Origin: Synechococcales cyanobacterium CNB
GTDB taxonomy: Bacteria; Planctomycetota; Phycisphaerae; Phycisphaerales; UBA1924
Direction of reading: 5' to 3'
Length of the DNA stretch: 64,000 nucleotides
NCBI GenBank assembly: GCA_030263455.1
Contig: SZOZ01000007.1
Span: forward strand, 62,001 to 126,000
Position numbers and translations under genes: made by a program. This document shows positions 27,947 to 36,153 of this stretch, piece by piece (within the stretch, counting starts at the first letter, position 1; every line of letters begins with the position of its first letter). The notes below the pieces were generated by a model that was not told the origin of the DNA, made no database searches, and saw only the letters and a list, made by a program, of their open reading frames with translations.

Positions 27947-28114
27947 CAGGGGCGGCTCCTTCCCCCCGAACATCGGTTCCATCCGCCCGTCGCGCTGAGA
28001 CTCGGGGGGGGTGGTTGCAGGATCGCCCCCGAACAACCGCGCAACCTTCGCCCGCTTTCCGGCTTTTCCGTCCGATCAGCGCGTGCCGCCGAGGGTCCGC
28101 CGATAACGCCCCCC

Positions 28115-28840
28115 TCAATCCCGGGGAGCCTCCGGGGTGGGCCGGTCGGCTTCATCGCCTTCCGCCCGCGCATCCACACGCCTGCCCCGGCCTCCCCCGA
28201 CGCGGTTCTCCGTGCCCGCAAAGGTCCGGGCGATGTTCGATCGGTGCCGCCACACGACCAGGACAACGAGGCACGCCATTGCTGCGTAGAAGGGCGTCGC
28301 CCCCGCGTGCGTCGCGTCGCTCAACACCACCAGCACGGCGACGCCGATCGGCAGCGTCAACGCGGCGATGCACGACGAAATCCCAACATATTTCGTCGCC
28401 GCCACCAGCACGAGCCACACCAACAGCGCGGCGAGCGCCGGGATCGTGAGCATCGGGAAGACGCCCAGCGCAGCCCCGAATCCGGTGGCCACGCCCTTCC
28501 CACCCCTGAAGCGCAGCCAGACCGGGAAGACGTGCCCGAGCACCGCCGCCACCGCGACCGCGAGCCACACCCACGCCTCGGGCGCGGGCACGTCCGTCCG
28601 CCCGAGCACACCGATCCATGCGCCCGCGGCGAGTGTCGGCACGAAGCCCTTGAACACGTCGAGCGCAAAGCAGAGCATCCCCCACCGCCGCCCGAGGACG
28701 CGCCCGACATTGGTCGCGCCGACGTTCCCCGAGCCGTGAGCGCGGAGGTCCACGCCCCGCGAGCGCGCGATGAGCACGCCGAACGGGACCGACCCCGAGA
28801 GGTAGGCCGCGCCGATCAGGATGAACGCGTCGGGTGTCAT
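28115..28840 (-). CDS. plsY: Glycerol-3-phosphate acyltransferase PlsY
   Basis: 241 residues with about five membrane helices. Conserved blocks: GSVPFGVLIAR near 16, GSGNVGATNVGR at 37-48, GHVFPVWLRFRGGKGVAT near 105 and HRSNIARTFAGTENRVG near 200. It acylates glycerol 3-phosphate from acyl-phosphate at the inner membrane, first step of phospholipid synthesis. The final 25 residues are a charged tail beyond the usual end. It lies 22 bp after tmk on the same strand. PlsX is not in the window. Confidence 0.94.
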   Translation of the reverse strand: MTPDAFILIGAAYLSGSVPFGVLIARSRGVDLRAHGSGNVGATNVGRVLGRRWGMLCFALDVFKGFVPTLAAGAWIGVLGRTDVPAPEAWVWLAVAVAAVLGHVFPVWLRFRGGKGVATGFGAALGVFPMLTIPALAALLVWLVLVAATKYVGISSCIAALTLPIGVAVLVVLSDATHAGATPFYAAMACLVVLVVWRHRSNIARTFAGTENRVGGGRGRRVDARAEGDEADRPTPEAPRD

Positions 28841-28862
28841 CGTGATCCCCGCTCCGAGCCTG

Positions 28863-29597
28863 TCACGCGCCGGGAGCGAGCCGAGAGCGAACGGTCGCCA
28901 GCACCTGCGCCCACACCTCGTCCGGCGGCTTCGTGCCGTCCACGACGGCGTAGCGGTCGGACTGGGCGGACGCCTGGTCGAGGTAGCCCCGGCGCACCTT
29001 CGCCCTGAACTCCGCGTCCGCGGACTTGTCCTCCATGCGATCGGAGAACAGGTCCTTCATCCCCGCGACGGCGCGGCCGCCTCGAACGACCTTGCTGTCC
29101 ACGCCGCGGGTGCGCTCGATGACGGTCTGCGGGTCCACGTCGAAGACGACGGTGAGGTCCGGCATCGTACCTCCGGTGGCGATCCGGGCGACGGCGTGGA
29201 TGTCCTCCAGCGGCAGCCCGCCCGCCGTCCCCTGGTAGGCGAGCGTGCTGGAAACAAAGCGGTCGGCCAAGACCAGCCTGCCCGCGGAGAGCGCGGGGCG
29301 GATGCGCTCCTCGACGAGCTGCGCCCGGCTCGCCATGTAGAGCAGCATCTCGCACCGAAGGCTCATGCCCTCGTGACGGCGGTCGAGAAGGATCGCGCGG
29401 ACACGCTCGCCGATCGCTGTGCCGCCCGGTTCCCTCACCTCGCAGACCTCGACGCCGGCGGCGGCGCAGGCCGCGACGAAGCGGGCGAGTTGGGTGCTCT
29501 TCCCCGAGCCGTCCGGGCCGTCGAAGACGATGAACCGCCCCGCGAGCGAGCGGAGCCATTCGAGCGGCGCGTCCTGCGTTCGGTCGTCCCGGGGCAC
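28863..29597 (-). CDS. tmk: Thymidylate kinase
   Basis: 244 residues. P-loop DGPDGSGKST at 26-35, EPGGTAIGERVR near 56, DRFVSSTLAYQG for the DR(Y/F) motif, and a shortened lid region (GRAVAGMKDLFSDRMEDKS). It phosphorylates dTMP to dTDP. The only workable start is GTG 29597; TAGACT (29604-29609) stands 6 nt upstream and no Shine-Dalgarno sequence is present, so a leaderless message is likely. The N terminus carries about 20 extra residues before the P-loop strand. Confidence 0.92.
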   Translation of the reverse strand: MPRDDRTQDAPLEWLRSLAGRFIVFDGPDGSGKSTQLARFVAACAAAGVEVCEVREPGGTAIGERVRAILLDRRHEGMSLRCEMLLYMASRAQLVEERIRPALSAGRLVLADRFVSSTLAYQGTAGGLPLEDIHAVARIATGGTMPDLTVVFDVDPQTVIERTRGVDSKVVRGGRAVAGMKDLFSDRMEDKSADAEFRAKVRRGYLDQASAQSDRYAVVDGTKPPDEVWAQVLATVRSRLAPGA

Positions 29598-29646
29598 GCG
29601 GCGAGTCTACCCGCGCGCCCGCCGGGCATCACAACGGCGCGGCGGG

Positions 29647-30489
29647 TCAGTCCTCGTCGCCGTCCTCGTCGCGCGGCTTGCTCTTCTTCTTCTTGGGCGG
29701 CTCGCCCGGGCCGGAGGCGAAGAAGCGGTCGCAGGCGAGCGTGCCAGAGCCGGTGCAGAAGAGCGACATCGCTCCGGCGAAGAGGGTGAACTGGAAGAGC
29801 AGGTGCTGCCACGACTCGCCGTCGTGCCAGGCGTGGTCGGGGAGGAAGCCGAGGAAGGTGTCGCCGGACTGGATGGCGGGTCCGAACTGCGTGAGCCACA
29901 TCGCGCCGAGCATGACGCCAGCGATGCTCAGCGCGCCGAGGCGCGTGAGCAGACCGAGGAGCACGAGCACGCCGCCGATGAGTTCGGTGAAGGCGACCGC
30001 GCGGGCCGCATAGACCGGCCACGGATCGAAGTCGCGCGAGCGGTCGAAGTCGGGCCAGAGCGGGCGGAGCGGCGCGCTCGTCTCCGGGTGCAGCGGCGGG
30101 TGGACGGCCGAGTGCAGGAAGAGGACAAGGCCGTTCATGCTGCGGACCCGCACCGGGTCTGGAAAGTCCGCGGCCGTGTACCGCGGCGGCTGCCACGCGG
30201 AGGCGAGTGCGTAGTTTGGCTGGGAGGCGAGCGTCGCGCCCGCGCCGGGGGCGCGCACCGTGCCGTCCCCGTCCGGCGGAGGGAGTTCGGGGACCGTCGG
30301 CGGAGCGGGCTGCGGGGCCGCGCCGGCGGGCTTGATGATGCCGTAGTTCGCCAGCAGCGCGGCCGACTCGCCCGAGACCTCCATGTCGTGGAAGACCTTC
30401 ACCGCGCCGGCCATCAGAAAGACGATGCCCAGCGCGGCACGGAGGAAGAGGGGCGCGAAGTTCAGGGCGACGGAGTCTCGGAATCGCAT
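29647..30489 (-). CDS. DoxX-like membrane protein with a long insertion
   Basis: 280 residues, roughly twice a normal DoxX. Helix one spans about 10-32 (LFLRAALGIVFLMAGAVKVFHD); the next helix, with the DoxX-like AFTELIGGVLVLLGLLTRLGAL, starts only near 158, leaving about 125 inserted residues rich in Pro and aromatic residues that probably sit in the periplasm. Helices near 190-205 and 232-250 follow, then a strongly charged cytoplasmic tail (KKKKSKPRDEDGDED). GAGG is 7 nt before the ATG. DoxX proteins take part in respiratory or thiol redox chemistry; no partner is visible here. Confidence 0.75.
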   Translation of the reverse strand: MRFRDSVALNFAPLFLRAALGIVFLMAGAVKVFHDMEVSGESAALLANYGIIKPAGAAPQPAPPTVPELPPPDGDGTVRAPGAGATLASQPNYALASAWQPPRYTAADFPDPVRVRSMNGLVLFLHSAVHPPLHPETSAPLRPLWPDFDRSRDFDPWPVYAARAVAFTELIGGVLVLLGLLTRLGALSIAGVMLGAMWLTQFGPAIQSGDTFLGFLPDHAWHDGESWQHLLFQFTLFAGAMSLFCTGSGTLACDRFFASGPGEPPKKKKSKPRDEDGDED

Positions 30490-30760
30490 GGGCGCACCTC
30501 GCGCGTCGTTCGGGGCAGGTCCGGGCGGGACGGGCGCAGGATCGGCCCGTGTCTCTGTCGGGATCGGCCGATCGGGGTTTCGGGCATGATTGGAGGGGGT
30601 GGGGATGAGAGAGGAGAGGGGTGGGAAGAGAGAGGAGAGCCGGAAAGGGAGACGGGGCCTGCAAGACCCCGCCCCGGGATCGGGCAGACCTCCGCCCCAC
30701 AATCAAGCAGGTGCCGCGCTGGGGGGCCGGCGGGTGTCGGGTCGTAGGATTCGTAGAGAC

Positions 30761-30844
30761 GCGGGCGTGGCGGAACTGGCAGACGCGCGGGGTTTAGGTC
30801 CCCGTGGCCGCAAGGCCGTGCAGGTTCGACCCCTGTCGCCCGCA
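30761..30844 (+). tRNA. tRNA-Leu (anticodon UAG)
   Basis: Acceptor GCGGGCG (30761-30767) pairs with CGCCCGC (30837-30843), followed by discriminator A. The anticodon arm is CGGGG-TTTAGGT-CCCCG with TAG in the loop, reading CUA. A long variable arm (GGCCGCAAGGCC) marks a class II tRNA, and the T loop is GGTTCGACCCC. CCA is not encoded. No integrase or attachment site is seen beside it. Confidence 0.95.
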
Positions 30845-30894
30845 GTGCGACGCTGCTCCGCCTGTGAGGCGTGACGGCACGGGCTTGGTGCCCC

Positions 30895-31629
30895 TCATCG
30901 CCGATCCCGGCCGTCCCAGCCGCGGATGGTGTGCATGCCGTAGATGCCGATGGGGAGCCATGTGCCATCCCACGAGCCTTCCCCGTTTGGGTACGGCTCG
31001 ATGAGGTCGGCTTTGGCGAAACGCCCCGCGCTCCCGTCCACGAACGCGAGGCCGATCCCATCCTCGACGCCGGGGTGCGGGAACCAACGCACCGGATGGA
31101 TCTCGGTGATCAGCGCCTTCTGCGCAGGGAACGACGCGCTGCTGAGCCGGCTGTGACACCACTGGCTCGGCCCCGTGCGGGTCTCCGGCTCCCAGTAGGC
31201 GGGGGCCGCGAGGAACGCGCTCGATAGCAGGTAGTTGATGCCGATGTTCTTCGGATCATCGGGCGAAGGGTCGGGATCGGCGGCCGGGTGGAGGAAAGAG
31301 CGGTGCTTCAGGACGCCGCTGTAGTAGTCCTCACACAGCGCATATTGCCAAAGGTACACGGTGTGGAAGTAGGGGAAGACGATAACTTTGTTGCAACCGC
31401 GAATGACAGACCGTTTCGCCTTTGGATCGGCGAAAGCGGGGAAGTAGTCGTCCCAGTCCGCGGCGTATGCCGCGAGCACCTGCGCGTGCGATCGTGTGTT
31501 CGCGACGGACACCGTGTCGCGCGCCGAGGCTCGAACATGGCCGAGCGTCGGGAGCAGAAGACCCGTGACAAGGGCTGTCAGAAGAACGACGAGGATCATC
31601 TCGAGCAGGGTGAACGCGCGACGTGGCAT
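30895..31629 (-). CDS. Pseudopilin-like protein (prepilin-type N terminus)
   Basis: 244 residues. RRAFTLLEMILVVLLTALVTGLLLP is a class III prepilin signal and helix: cleavage before Phe6, Glu at +5. The head domain contains YWEPETRTGPSQW, a FVDGSAG strand and the C-terminal TIRGWDGRDRR seen in planctomycete type II secretion-like pseudopilins. Its ATG overlaps the stop of the MauE-like gene (TGATG), so translation is coupled. A truncated paralogue lies at 14309-14962. No secretion ATPase or secretin is in the window, so it either uses a general system elsewhere or has a separate role. Confidence 0.82.
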   Translation of the reverse strand: MPRRAFTLLEMILVVLLTALVTGLLLPTLGHVRASARDTVSVANTRSHAQVLAAYAADWDDYFPAFADPKAKRSVIRGCNKVIVFPYFHTVYLWQYALCEDYYSGVLKHRSFLHPAADPDPSPDDPKNIGINYLLSSAFLAAPAYWEPETRTGPSQWCHSRLSSASFPAQKALITEIHPVRWFPHPGVEDGIGLAFVDGSAGRFAKADLIEPYPNGEGSWDGTWLPIGIYGMHTIRGWDGRDRR

Positions 31630-32117
31630 CACGCACCTCCCTCCTCGTCCGGCCCGCGTGTCGTGCCGCCTCGCCACCGGAAGGCGAGCATGACGCAGAG
31701 CACGCCGTTGCGAATCAGCGTGTCCCGGAGCGCATCCTGCCGGGCCTGATGGCGCAGAAGACGGCCGAAGCAGTGACAGTCCGGCGCCTCCGCAACCGCA
31801 TACTCGACAAGCATGGCCGCCGAGAACACGACGATCAACGCCAACGCGCCCCGTGCGACGATGCGCCTTCGAATCCCGAGCAGCCACGCCCCGGCGAGCG
31901 CCACCTCGGCCGCGATCACGCCGAGCGAGATAGGCGTGGCTAAGGCGCTTGGCACGACCGTCCACCGTGCGAGGGCCTGCGCGAACTCCCCCGCATCCAT
32001 CGCCTTGGCCAGGCCGGCAAGCAGGACGACGATCATCGCCAGCGTCGGCAGGACGGTCATGGCCATCCTGCGGACGCGCAGGCGTGGTCGATCCGCGCTG
32101 TCGCCCAGAGCGGTCAT
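31629..32117 (-). CDS. MauE-like redox membrane protein
   Basis: 162 residues from ATG 32117; ATGs at 32126 and 32135 are alternatives. Four probable helices (21-40, 62-82, 90-110, 133-148) and a C-x-C pair, Cys114 and Cys116, in DCHCFG just after helix three, as in MauE/DoxX redox-associated proteins. In methylamine dehydrogenase maturation MauE acts with MauD in forming the many disulfides of the small subunit. Here the next gene upstream encodes a small secreted protein with eight cysteines, which could be its client. The partner MauD is absent from the window. Confidence 0.75.
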   Translation of the reverse strand: MTALGDSADRPRLRVRRMAMTVLPTLAMIVVLLAGLAKAMDAGEFAQALARWTVVPSALATPISLGVIAAEVALAGAWLLGIRRRIVARGALALIVVFSAAMLVEYAVAEAPDCHCFGRLLRHQARQDALRDTLIRNGVLCVMLAFRWRGGTTRGPDEEGGA

Positions 32118-32167
32118 CGTGCACATCGCTCCCATTTCTCAGTGACGGTTGCTCCGGCGGCAGTCGC

Positions 32168-32548
32168 TCACTGCCCGCCCCCACCCCCGCCGACACAGAG
32201 ATCGCCGTTGGCGACAGTCCCCTGGATGGAGAAGGAGCAGGAGCGAAAAACCACGCACGCCCCGGTATCATTCGGTTCCCACCATGTCATGTGGCAGAGG
32301 AAGCCGTACGGCGAGGAGAGTTTCCTGTTCCCGACGTTGACCGTGTTCGTCACCGTTTCATCCTCAACACGGAGGGGAGTCTTGCACGCGAGGCTCGTGG
32401 AGCAGACGCCGCCCCCAAGATCACACGCCTGACCAACCGTGACATTCGAGTAGCATTCGGGCGACGCCAGCACCGCGACTGCAACTCCCCCGGCGGCGAC
32501 CGCCAAGCAGAGTGCGAGAGCGTTCTTACGGAGTTCTCGAGTGTTCAT
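32168..32548 (-). CDS. Small secreted protein with eight cysteines
   Basis: 126 residues. A basic start and one hydrophobic helix (9-29) act as a signal peptide or anchor. The rest has eight cysteines (32, 42, 49, 55, 85, 98, 104, 118), enough for four disulfides, and ends in a GGGGGG run. I recognise no family. GAAGGGA-like sequence lies upstream of the ATG. It lies 16 bp after the preceding gene and about 50 bp before the MauE-like gene, so co-expression is likely. Confidence 0.7.
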   Translation of the reverse strand: MNTRELRKNALALCLAVAAGGVAVAVLASPECYSNVTVGQACDLGGGVCSTSLACKTPLRVEDETVTNTVNVGNRKLSSPYGFLCHMTWWEPNDTGACVVFRSCSFSIQGTVANGDLCVGGGGGGQ

Positions 32549-32564
32549 GGTCCCTTCCTTGTTC

Positions 32565-33722
32565 TCACTGGCCTCGCTTCAGCCTGAGCCACACCAGCGC
32601 GCCGACGATGACCGCAACGAGCGTCCATCCGGTGGGCTTGAGCCATGAGGGAGGGGGTTGCCGCGAAGCGTCCGGGGGGAGAGAGACCGTCACCCGCTCA
32701 CCGTCCTGCCATGTCTCCGCGGTCCCGGAGCCGTAATCCACGATGGACGTGAAGGTCACGGGGCCGCGGACGGGATCCGTGCTGTCGGCTGCCGGCCGCG
32801 TCATCAACGGGTCGAGTTCGCCGGGTTTCAGAGGTCGAATCTCGTGCAAAGCCGTCGTCATGTACGCGAGACCATCGGCATCGATCGAATCCACACGGGT
32901 AGCCGCCCATCGACCGATGGCGTCCACGAAGAGCCATTCAGACCACACCTTGCGATGGCCCAGCCACTTCGGGTCGTCGTTGGACGCAATCAGTGTCATA
33001 CTGTCGATGACAACTCGGCTCGCGTCAACGTGCCCGCTGTATTGCCAGACACGCTGCCCCGATGCGGACGCGGTCGTCGCCTCCCACACACCATCGCGCA
33101 CGACGGAACTTACCGGCGTGACCCCGAGCGGGCCGGACGAGAACCCCATCGCAAGCCAGTCGTTGATGTAATGCGGCAGGGCGGAAATCAACCCGGCCGG
33201 GTCGTGGCCCTCGGGCGGCCGGCGCGCGTCGAGCAGCCGCAGTTCCTTCGGCGTCATCCACCACGTGCGGGGGCCGTCGTACGCGATCTCGGCGTACTCG
33301 TACCCGGCGGGAAGGTGCAACGGGTGCGTCATGCTCAGTCGCCAGCGGTTCGGCCCGCCGTACCACAGGCGGTAGCGCGTCGTCTTCGGCCCGATCTCGA
33401 TCTGCGACTTCAGTTCATCGTGCGTCCGGCGCAGCGGGTGGTCCGGCTTGCCCTCGATGATCTCCGCCAATCGCGCCAGTTCCGCCTCGTCGCCGGGAAT
33501 CCTCGTCAGGATCGAGTAGTCGATGTAATGCCCCTCGGGAAGCCCCACCTTCTCCGCAGCCTTCCACTCCGCGCGGAACCACTCCAGCGAACCCAACTCC
33601 TGCCCGTGCGCCGCGGCCGCAACGAACACCGAAAGCAACACACATGCGAACGCGCATATGCGATTCGCTCCGAGCGACGGCCGGAAAGCCGTCATGCCGC
33701 TCCGCCGCCCGCATCCTCTCAT
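32565..33722 (-). CDS. Secreted or membrane-anchored protein of unknown function
   Basis: 385 residues from ATG 33722, which has GGGAG 7 nt upstream; ATG 33695 (MTAFRPSL) is a weaker alternative. The signal peptide ends near VAAAAHGQ. The middle resembles outer-membrane-lipoprotein-sorting proteins of the LolA type only in texture: short strands such as TTRYRLWYGGPNRWRLSM, EYAEIAYDGPRTWWMTP and GQRVWQYSGHVDA. The C terminus has a proline-rich linker, one helix (GWTLVAVIVGALVWL) and a basic end. It heads the block that continues with the eight-cysteine, MauE-like and pseudopilin genes. Confidence 0.62.
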   Translation of the reverse strand: MRGCGRRSGMTAFRPSLGANRICAFACVLLSVFVAAAAHGQELGSLEWFRAEWKAAEKVGLPEGHYIDYSILTRIPGDEAELARLAEIIEGKPDHPLRRTHDELKSQIEIGPKTTRYRLWYGGPNRWRLSMTHPLHLPAGYEYAEIAYDGPRTWWMTPKELRLLDARRPPEGHDPAGLISALPHYINDWLAMGFSSGPLGVTPVSSVVRDGVWEATTASASGQRVWQYSGHVDASRVVIDSMTLIASNDDPKWLGHRKVWSEWLFVDAIGRWAATRVDSIDADGLAYMTTALHEIRPLKPGELDPLMTRPAADSTDPVRGPVTFTSIVDYGSGTAETWQDGERVTVSLPPDASRQPPPSWLKPTGWTLVAVIVGALVWLRLKRGQ

Positions 33723-33837
33723 GCCCCGGCTCCCGCAGAAGTCTCCCGCCAGAATGCAGATGCACGCAAGGCCCGCTCGTGTGACATGGATTCCCGAGTT
33801 TTTTCCGTTGCTCCGCCCCAACGGGCGGGGGCAGGAC

Positions 33838-33942
33838 TTGACACGCCCCGCCGGAGTCGTTCTACTCATCCCCGTGGGCCGCGGTTGCGTTCCGGCACGG
33901 CCGGAGGGAGTCGCCGTGCCTCATCGCGTGCCACCGAAGGAC
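33838..33942 (+). repeat. Partial duplicate of the ECF sigma gene promoter and first codons
   Basis: This 105-bp segment matches 35477-35580: TTGACA (33838-33843), the same 17-nt spacing to TCTACT (33861-33866), a GGAGG at 33903 and a GTG at 33916 beginning VPHRVPPKD (the complete gene begins VVHRAPPKD). After nine codons similarity ends and the frame closes at 34002. It is therefore a promoter plus truncated sigma gene start, in direct orientation, on the far side of the TPR-dockerin gene. Confidence 0.75.
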
Positions 33943-33971
33943 TCGGAGGCACGCGAAGCCGTGCCTCACCC

Positions 33972-35273
33972 TCAACGCTTCGAGGTCCAGCGCTCGAGGT
34001 AGAGCAGCAGGTCAGCGGAATCGGTTACCCCGTCGTTGTTGTAATCTCCCTCGCCCGCGACCCACGCGTTCAGAAACCGAACGAGGTTCGTGGTAGGATC
34101 AGCCCCTACGGCCCCGAGCTTTTCGATCAAACGATCTTCGAGGCGCTCTCGCTGCTTTCGTATGTTCTCGCGTTCTCTCTCGTCGGGCAACAGCTCGCTG
34201 AGCCTTTCGAGCGAGTACAAGGCGAGGTCAGAACGACCGAACTGCGCAGCCCCTTTCAGTACGGAGAGCAGGGTTACCTCTGATGATCGCATCCGCCGGT
34301 CAAAGGACCCACTCTCGCGCTCGACCGCCGGAGCCGGGTGCTTCCGGATCGTGTCAAGCCGATCGAGCGCCTCACCGGTCACTCCGAGCCACTCATCGAC
34401 TCTGCCCCGTGCCTTGAGCGCCTGACCGAGCCTCTGCGCTACGACCTCGACTGTCCACGGGTCACTGACCAGGTCGGGATCATCCCACAGGCGCCTGAGC
34501 TCGGCGATGTAGGCGTCCGTAGATCTCGTTGCATCGATGAGTTCGGCGCGCACGAGGCGCAGCCGAGCGACCGCCGCATTTCCGCCGACCACATCCTGAG
34601 CGTATTCGCTGAGGAGTTCATCGACGAACTCGATCTGGGAAGTCTTGTCTCCCAGTCGGCCATGCATGTCCGCAGCTGCTCTGAGCGCTGATGCCACCGT
34701 CGCACGGTCAAAGAGGCCCCGATCCCTGACGATCCTGGCATTGACGCTCAGCGCACCATGCACGTCGCCGCGAGCCAAGAGCAACATCCGTAGTTGGGAA
34801 ATGCCGCTGAGGTAGCTGCTTGTGAACCGGCGTTGCATGGACGGATCCGCATCGTAGAGCGCCAACTGCTCCTCGAACGCCCGTTCCGCCTGACGCGACT
34901 GCCCGAGCACAAGCCAGTACTGACCCTGCATCCTGTGTGCCGCCGCGAGATCAAAGCCGCTCTCCGGATCCTCCACCACCAGATTCAATACGCGGATCGC
35001 CTCCGCGTGTGCCTCGACTCTCGCAAGCGCAGCAGCGGCGCGTCGGAACAGATTACAGTGACCCGGCAGACCCAGCTCTCGCAATCGCAGCGCGTCGTTC
35101 AGGTCTTCCGCGATCAGAGCGAGGTACGCTTCCGGGCCGACAACTGCCACCCATGCGCCTTTCCCGACAGGAAGAGCGGCTTCCTGAAACTTCTCTGCGG
35201 CGGGTCGCGGGGCGGGGTCGCCTTGCGCATAGGCGCTGAACGCGATCGTCATCGCAAGAATCAGCTTCGTCAT
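33972..35273 (-). CDS. Secreted TPR-like protein ending in a dockerin loop
   Basis: 433 residues from ATG 35273, which has GGAG 9 nt upstream; ATG 35279 is too close to it. Signal peptide MTKLILAMTIAFSAYAQG. The body is all-helical with TPR-like repeats (AAAHRMQGQYWLVLGQSRQAERAFEEQLALY, QLRMLLLARGDVHGALSVNARI, SALRAAADMHGRLGD). The last 30 residues contain one clear dockerin loop (DYNNDGVTDSADLLLYLERW) and end in TSKR, without the Gly-Cys of other dockerin proteins here. The gene lies between the two copies of the sigma promoter repeat. Likely periplasmic or surface scaffold protein. Confidence 0.7.
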   Translation of the reverse strand: MTKLILAMTIAFSAYAQGDPAPRPAAEKFQEAALPVGKGAWVAVVGPEAYLALIAEDLNDALRLRELGLPGHCNLFRRAAAALARVEAHAEAIRVLNLVVEDPESGFDLAAAHRMQGQYWLVLGQSRQAERAFEEQLALYDADPSMQRRFTSSYLSGISQLRMLLLARGDVHGALSVNARIVRDRGLFDRATVASALRAAADMHGRLGDKTSQIEFVDELLSEYAQDVVGGNAAVARLRLVRAELIDATRSTDAYIAELRRLWDDPDLVSDPWTVEVVAQRLGQALKARGRVDEWLGVTGEALDRLDTIRKHPAPAVERESGSFDRRMRSSEVTLLSVLKGAAQFGRSDLALYSLERLSELLPDERERENIRKQRERLEDRLIEKLGAVGADPTTNLVRFLNAWVAGEGDYNNDGVTDSADLLLYLERWTSKR

Positions 35274-35476
35274 GACCATCTTCTCCAGCACGCGAGGGGC
35301 TTCTTCCTGCTGATGCGGAATCAGGGGTCGGTATAGCACCCGCAACACGGGGGATCGGGCAGCGGATCACCGCAGAGCGGTTGACAGCACGCCTCTCTAC
35401 CAAACTGATACTCCGGACTCGGCCTCTCGTGACGCCATCTTTTCGGTTTTGTTGACCTCAATGCTCGTGAATAGAC

Positions 35477-35505
35477 TTGACAGATACCGTCCCCGTCGTT
35501 CTACT
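35477..35505 (+). promoter_or_regulatory. Promoter of the ECF-like sigma gene
   Basis: TTGACA (35477-35482), 17-nt spacer, TCTACT (35500-35505). The same elements with the same spacing recur in the duplicate at 33838-33866, where the intervening bases differ, which supports their being functional. The predicted leader to the GTG at 35554 is about 40 nt. Confidence 0.65.
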
Positions 35506-35553
35506 GGGGGCGTGGGCTGTGGGTGCGTCCCGGCACGATCGGAGGGATTCGCC

Positions 35554-36120
35554 GTGGTTCATCGTGCGCCCCCGAAGGACAACCCCGACCTGCTCGCCAA
35601 GGCCCTGGGCGGTGACCGCGACGCTGTCGCTTCCTTCCTCTGCCGCAACGCCGCTCGAATCAAGCGGCGGTATTGCGCCAGGCTCCGCGGTCCTGTCCGC
35701 CGCTTGATCGACGCCGACGACATCTTTTCGGCCATCGCTCAGCGGCTGGATGCATACGTTCTCTCGGGGCGGTTCGCCGTCGAGAGCGAGGCCCAACTCT
35801 GGGCTTTGATCTTCCGGATCGGCGACCGGGCCGTTTCGCGGCACGCCAAGCAGAGCGGCCACGGCCGCGGCCCCGGAAGCCTCAACGGCGCCCGCCTCGG
35901 GCGCCACAGTCCCTCCTCGGAGCGGCCTGACCTCACCCCCGTCGGGATGCTGCGCGAGGTCCACCGCGCCGAGGACCGCGAACTCCTGAGGCTGAGGCTC
36001 GCGGGCGCGCCCTACGCCGTCATCGCTCCGAGGCTCGGGGTCTCTCCCGCAGCGGCCCGCAAACGCTGGCAACGCCTGATCGCGGACCTTCAAAGACGCA
36101 CGAACAGGGGGAGAGCATGA
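35554..36120 (+). CDS. ECF-like RNA polymerase sigma factor, planctomycete type
   Basis: 188 residues. GTG 35554 is chosen because GGAGG lies 8 nt upstream and the duplicated copy preserves exactly this start; the open frame further upstream is leader. Region 2 is around residues 20-95 (LIDADDIFSAIAQRLDAY then WALIFRIGDRAVSRHAK), and region 4 near 140-180 is an HTH (LLRLRLAGAPYAVIAPRLGVSPAAARKRWQRL). No anti-sigma factor is adjacent. It is divergent from the TPR-dockerin/MauE/pseudopilin block and may control it. Confidence 0.78.
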   Translation: MVHRAPPKDNPDLLAKALGGDRDAVASFLCRNAARIKRRYCARLRGPVRRLIDADDIFSAIAQRLDAYVLSGRFAVESEAQLWALIFRIGDRAVSRHAKQSGHGRGPGSLNGARLGRHSPSSERPDLTPVGMLREVHRAEDRELLRLRLAGAPYAVIAPRLGVSPAAARKRWQRLIADLQRRTNRGRA

Positions 36121-36153
36121 CCCGAGAGCCTTGCGTTGCATCCGCGACCCGGC

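Noticed and set aside
30761-30844. Integration site at the tRNA-Leu gene
   Set aside because: No integrase and no repeat of the tRNA 3' end found in the following sequence.
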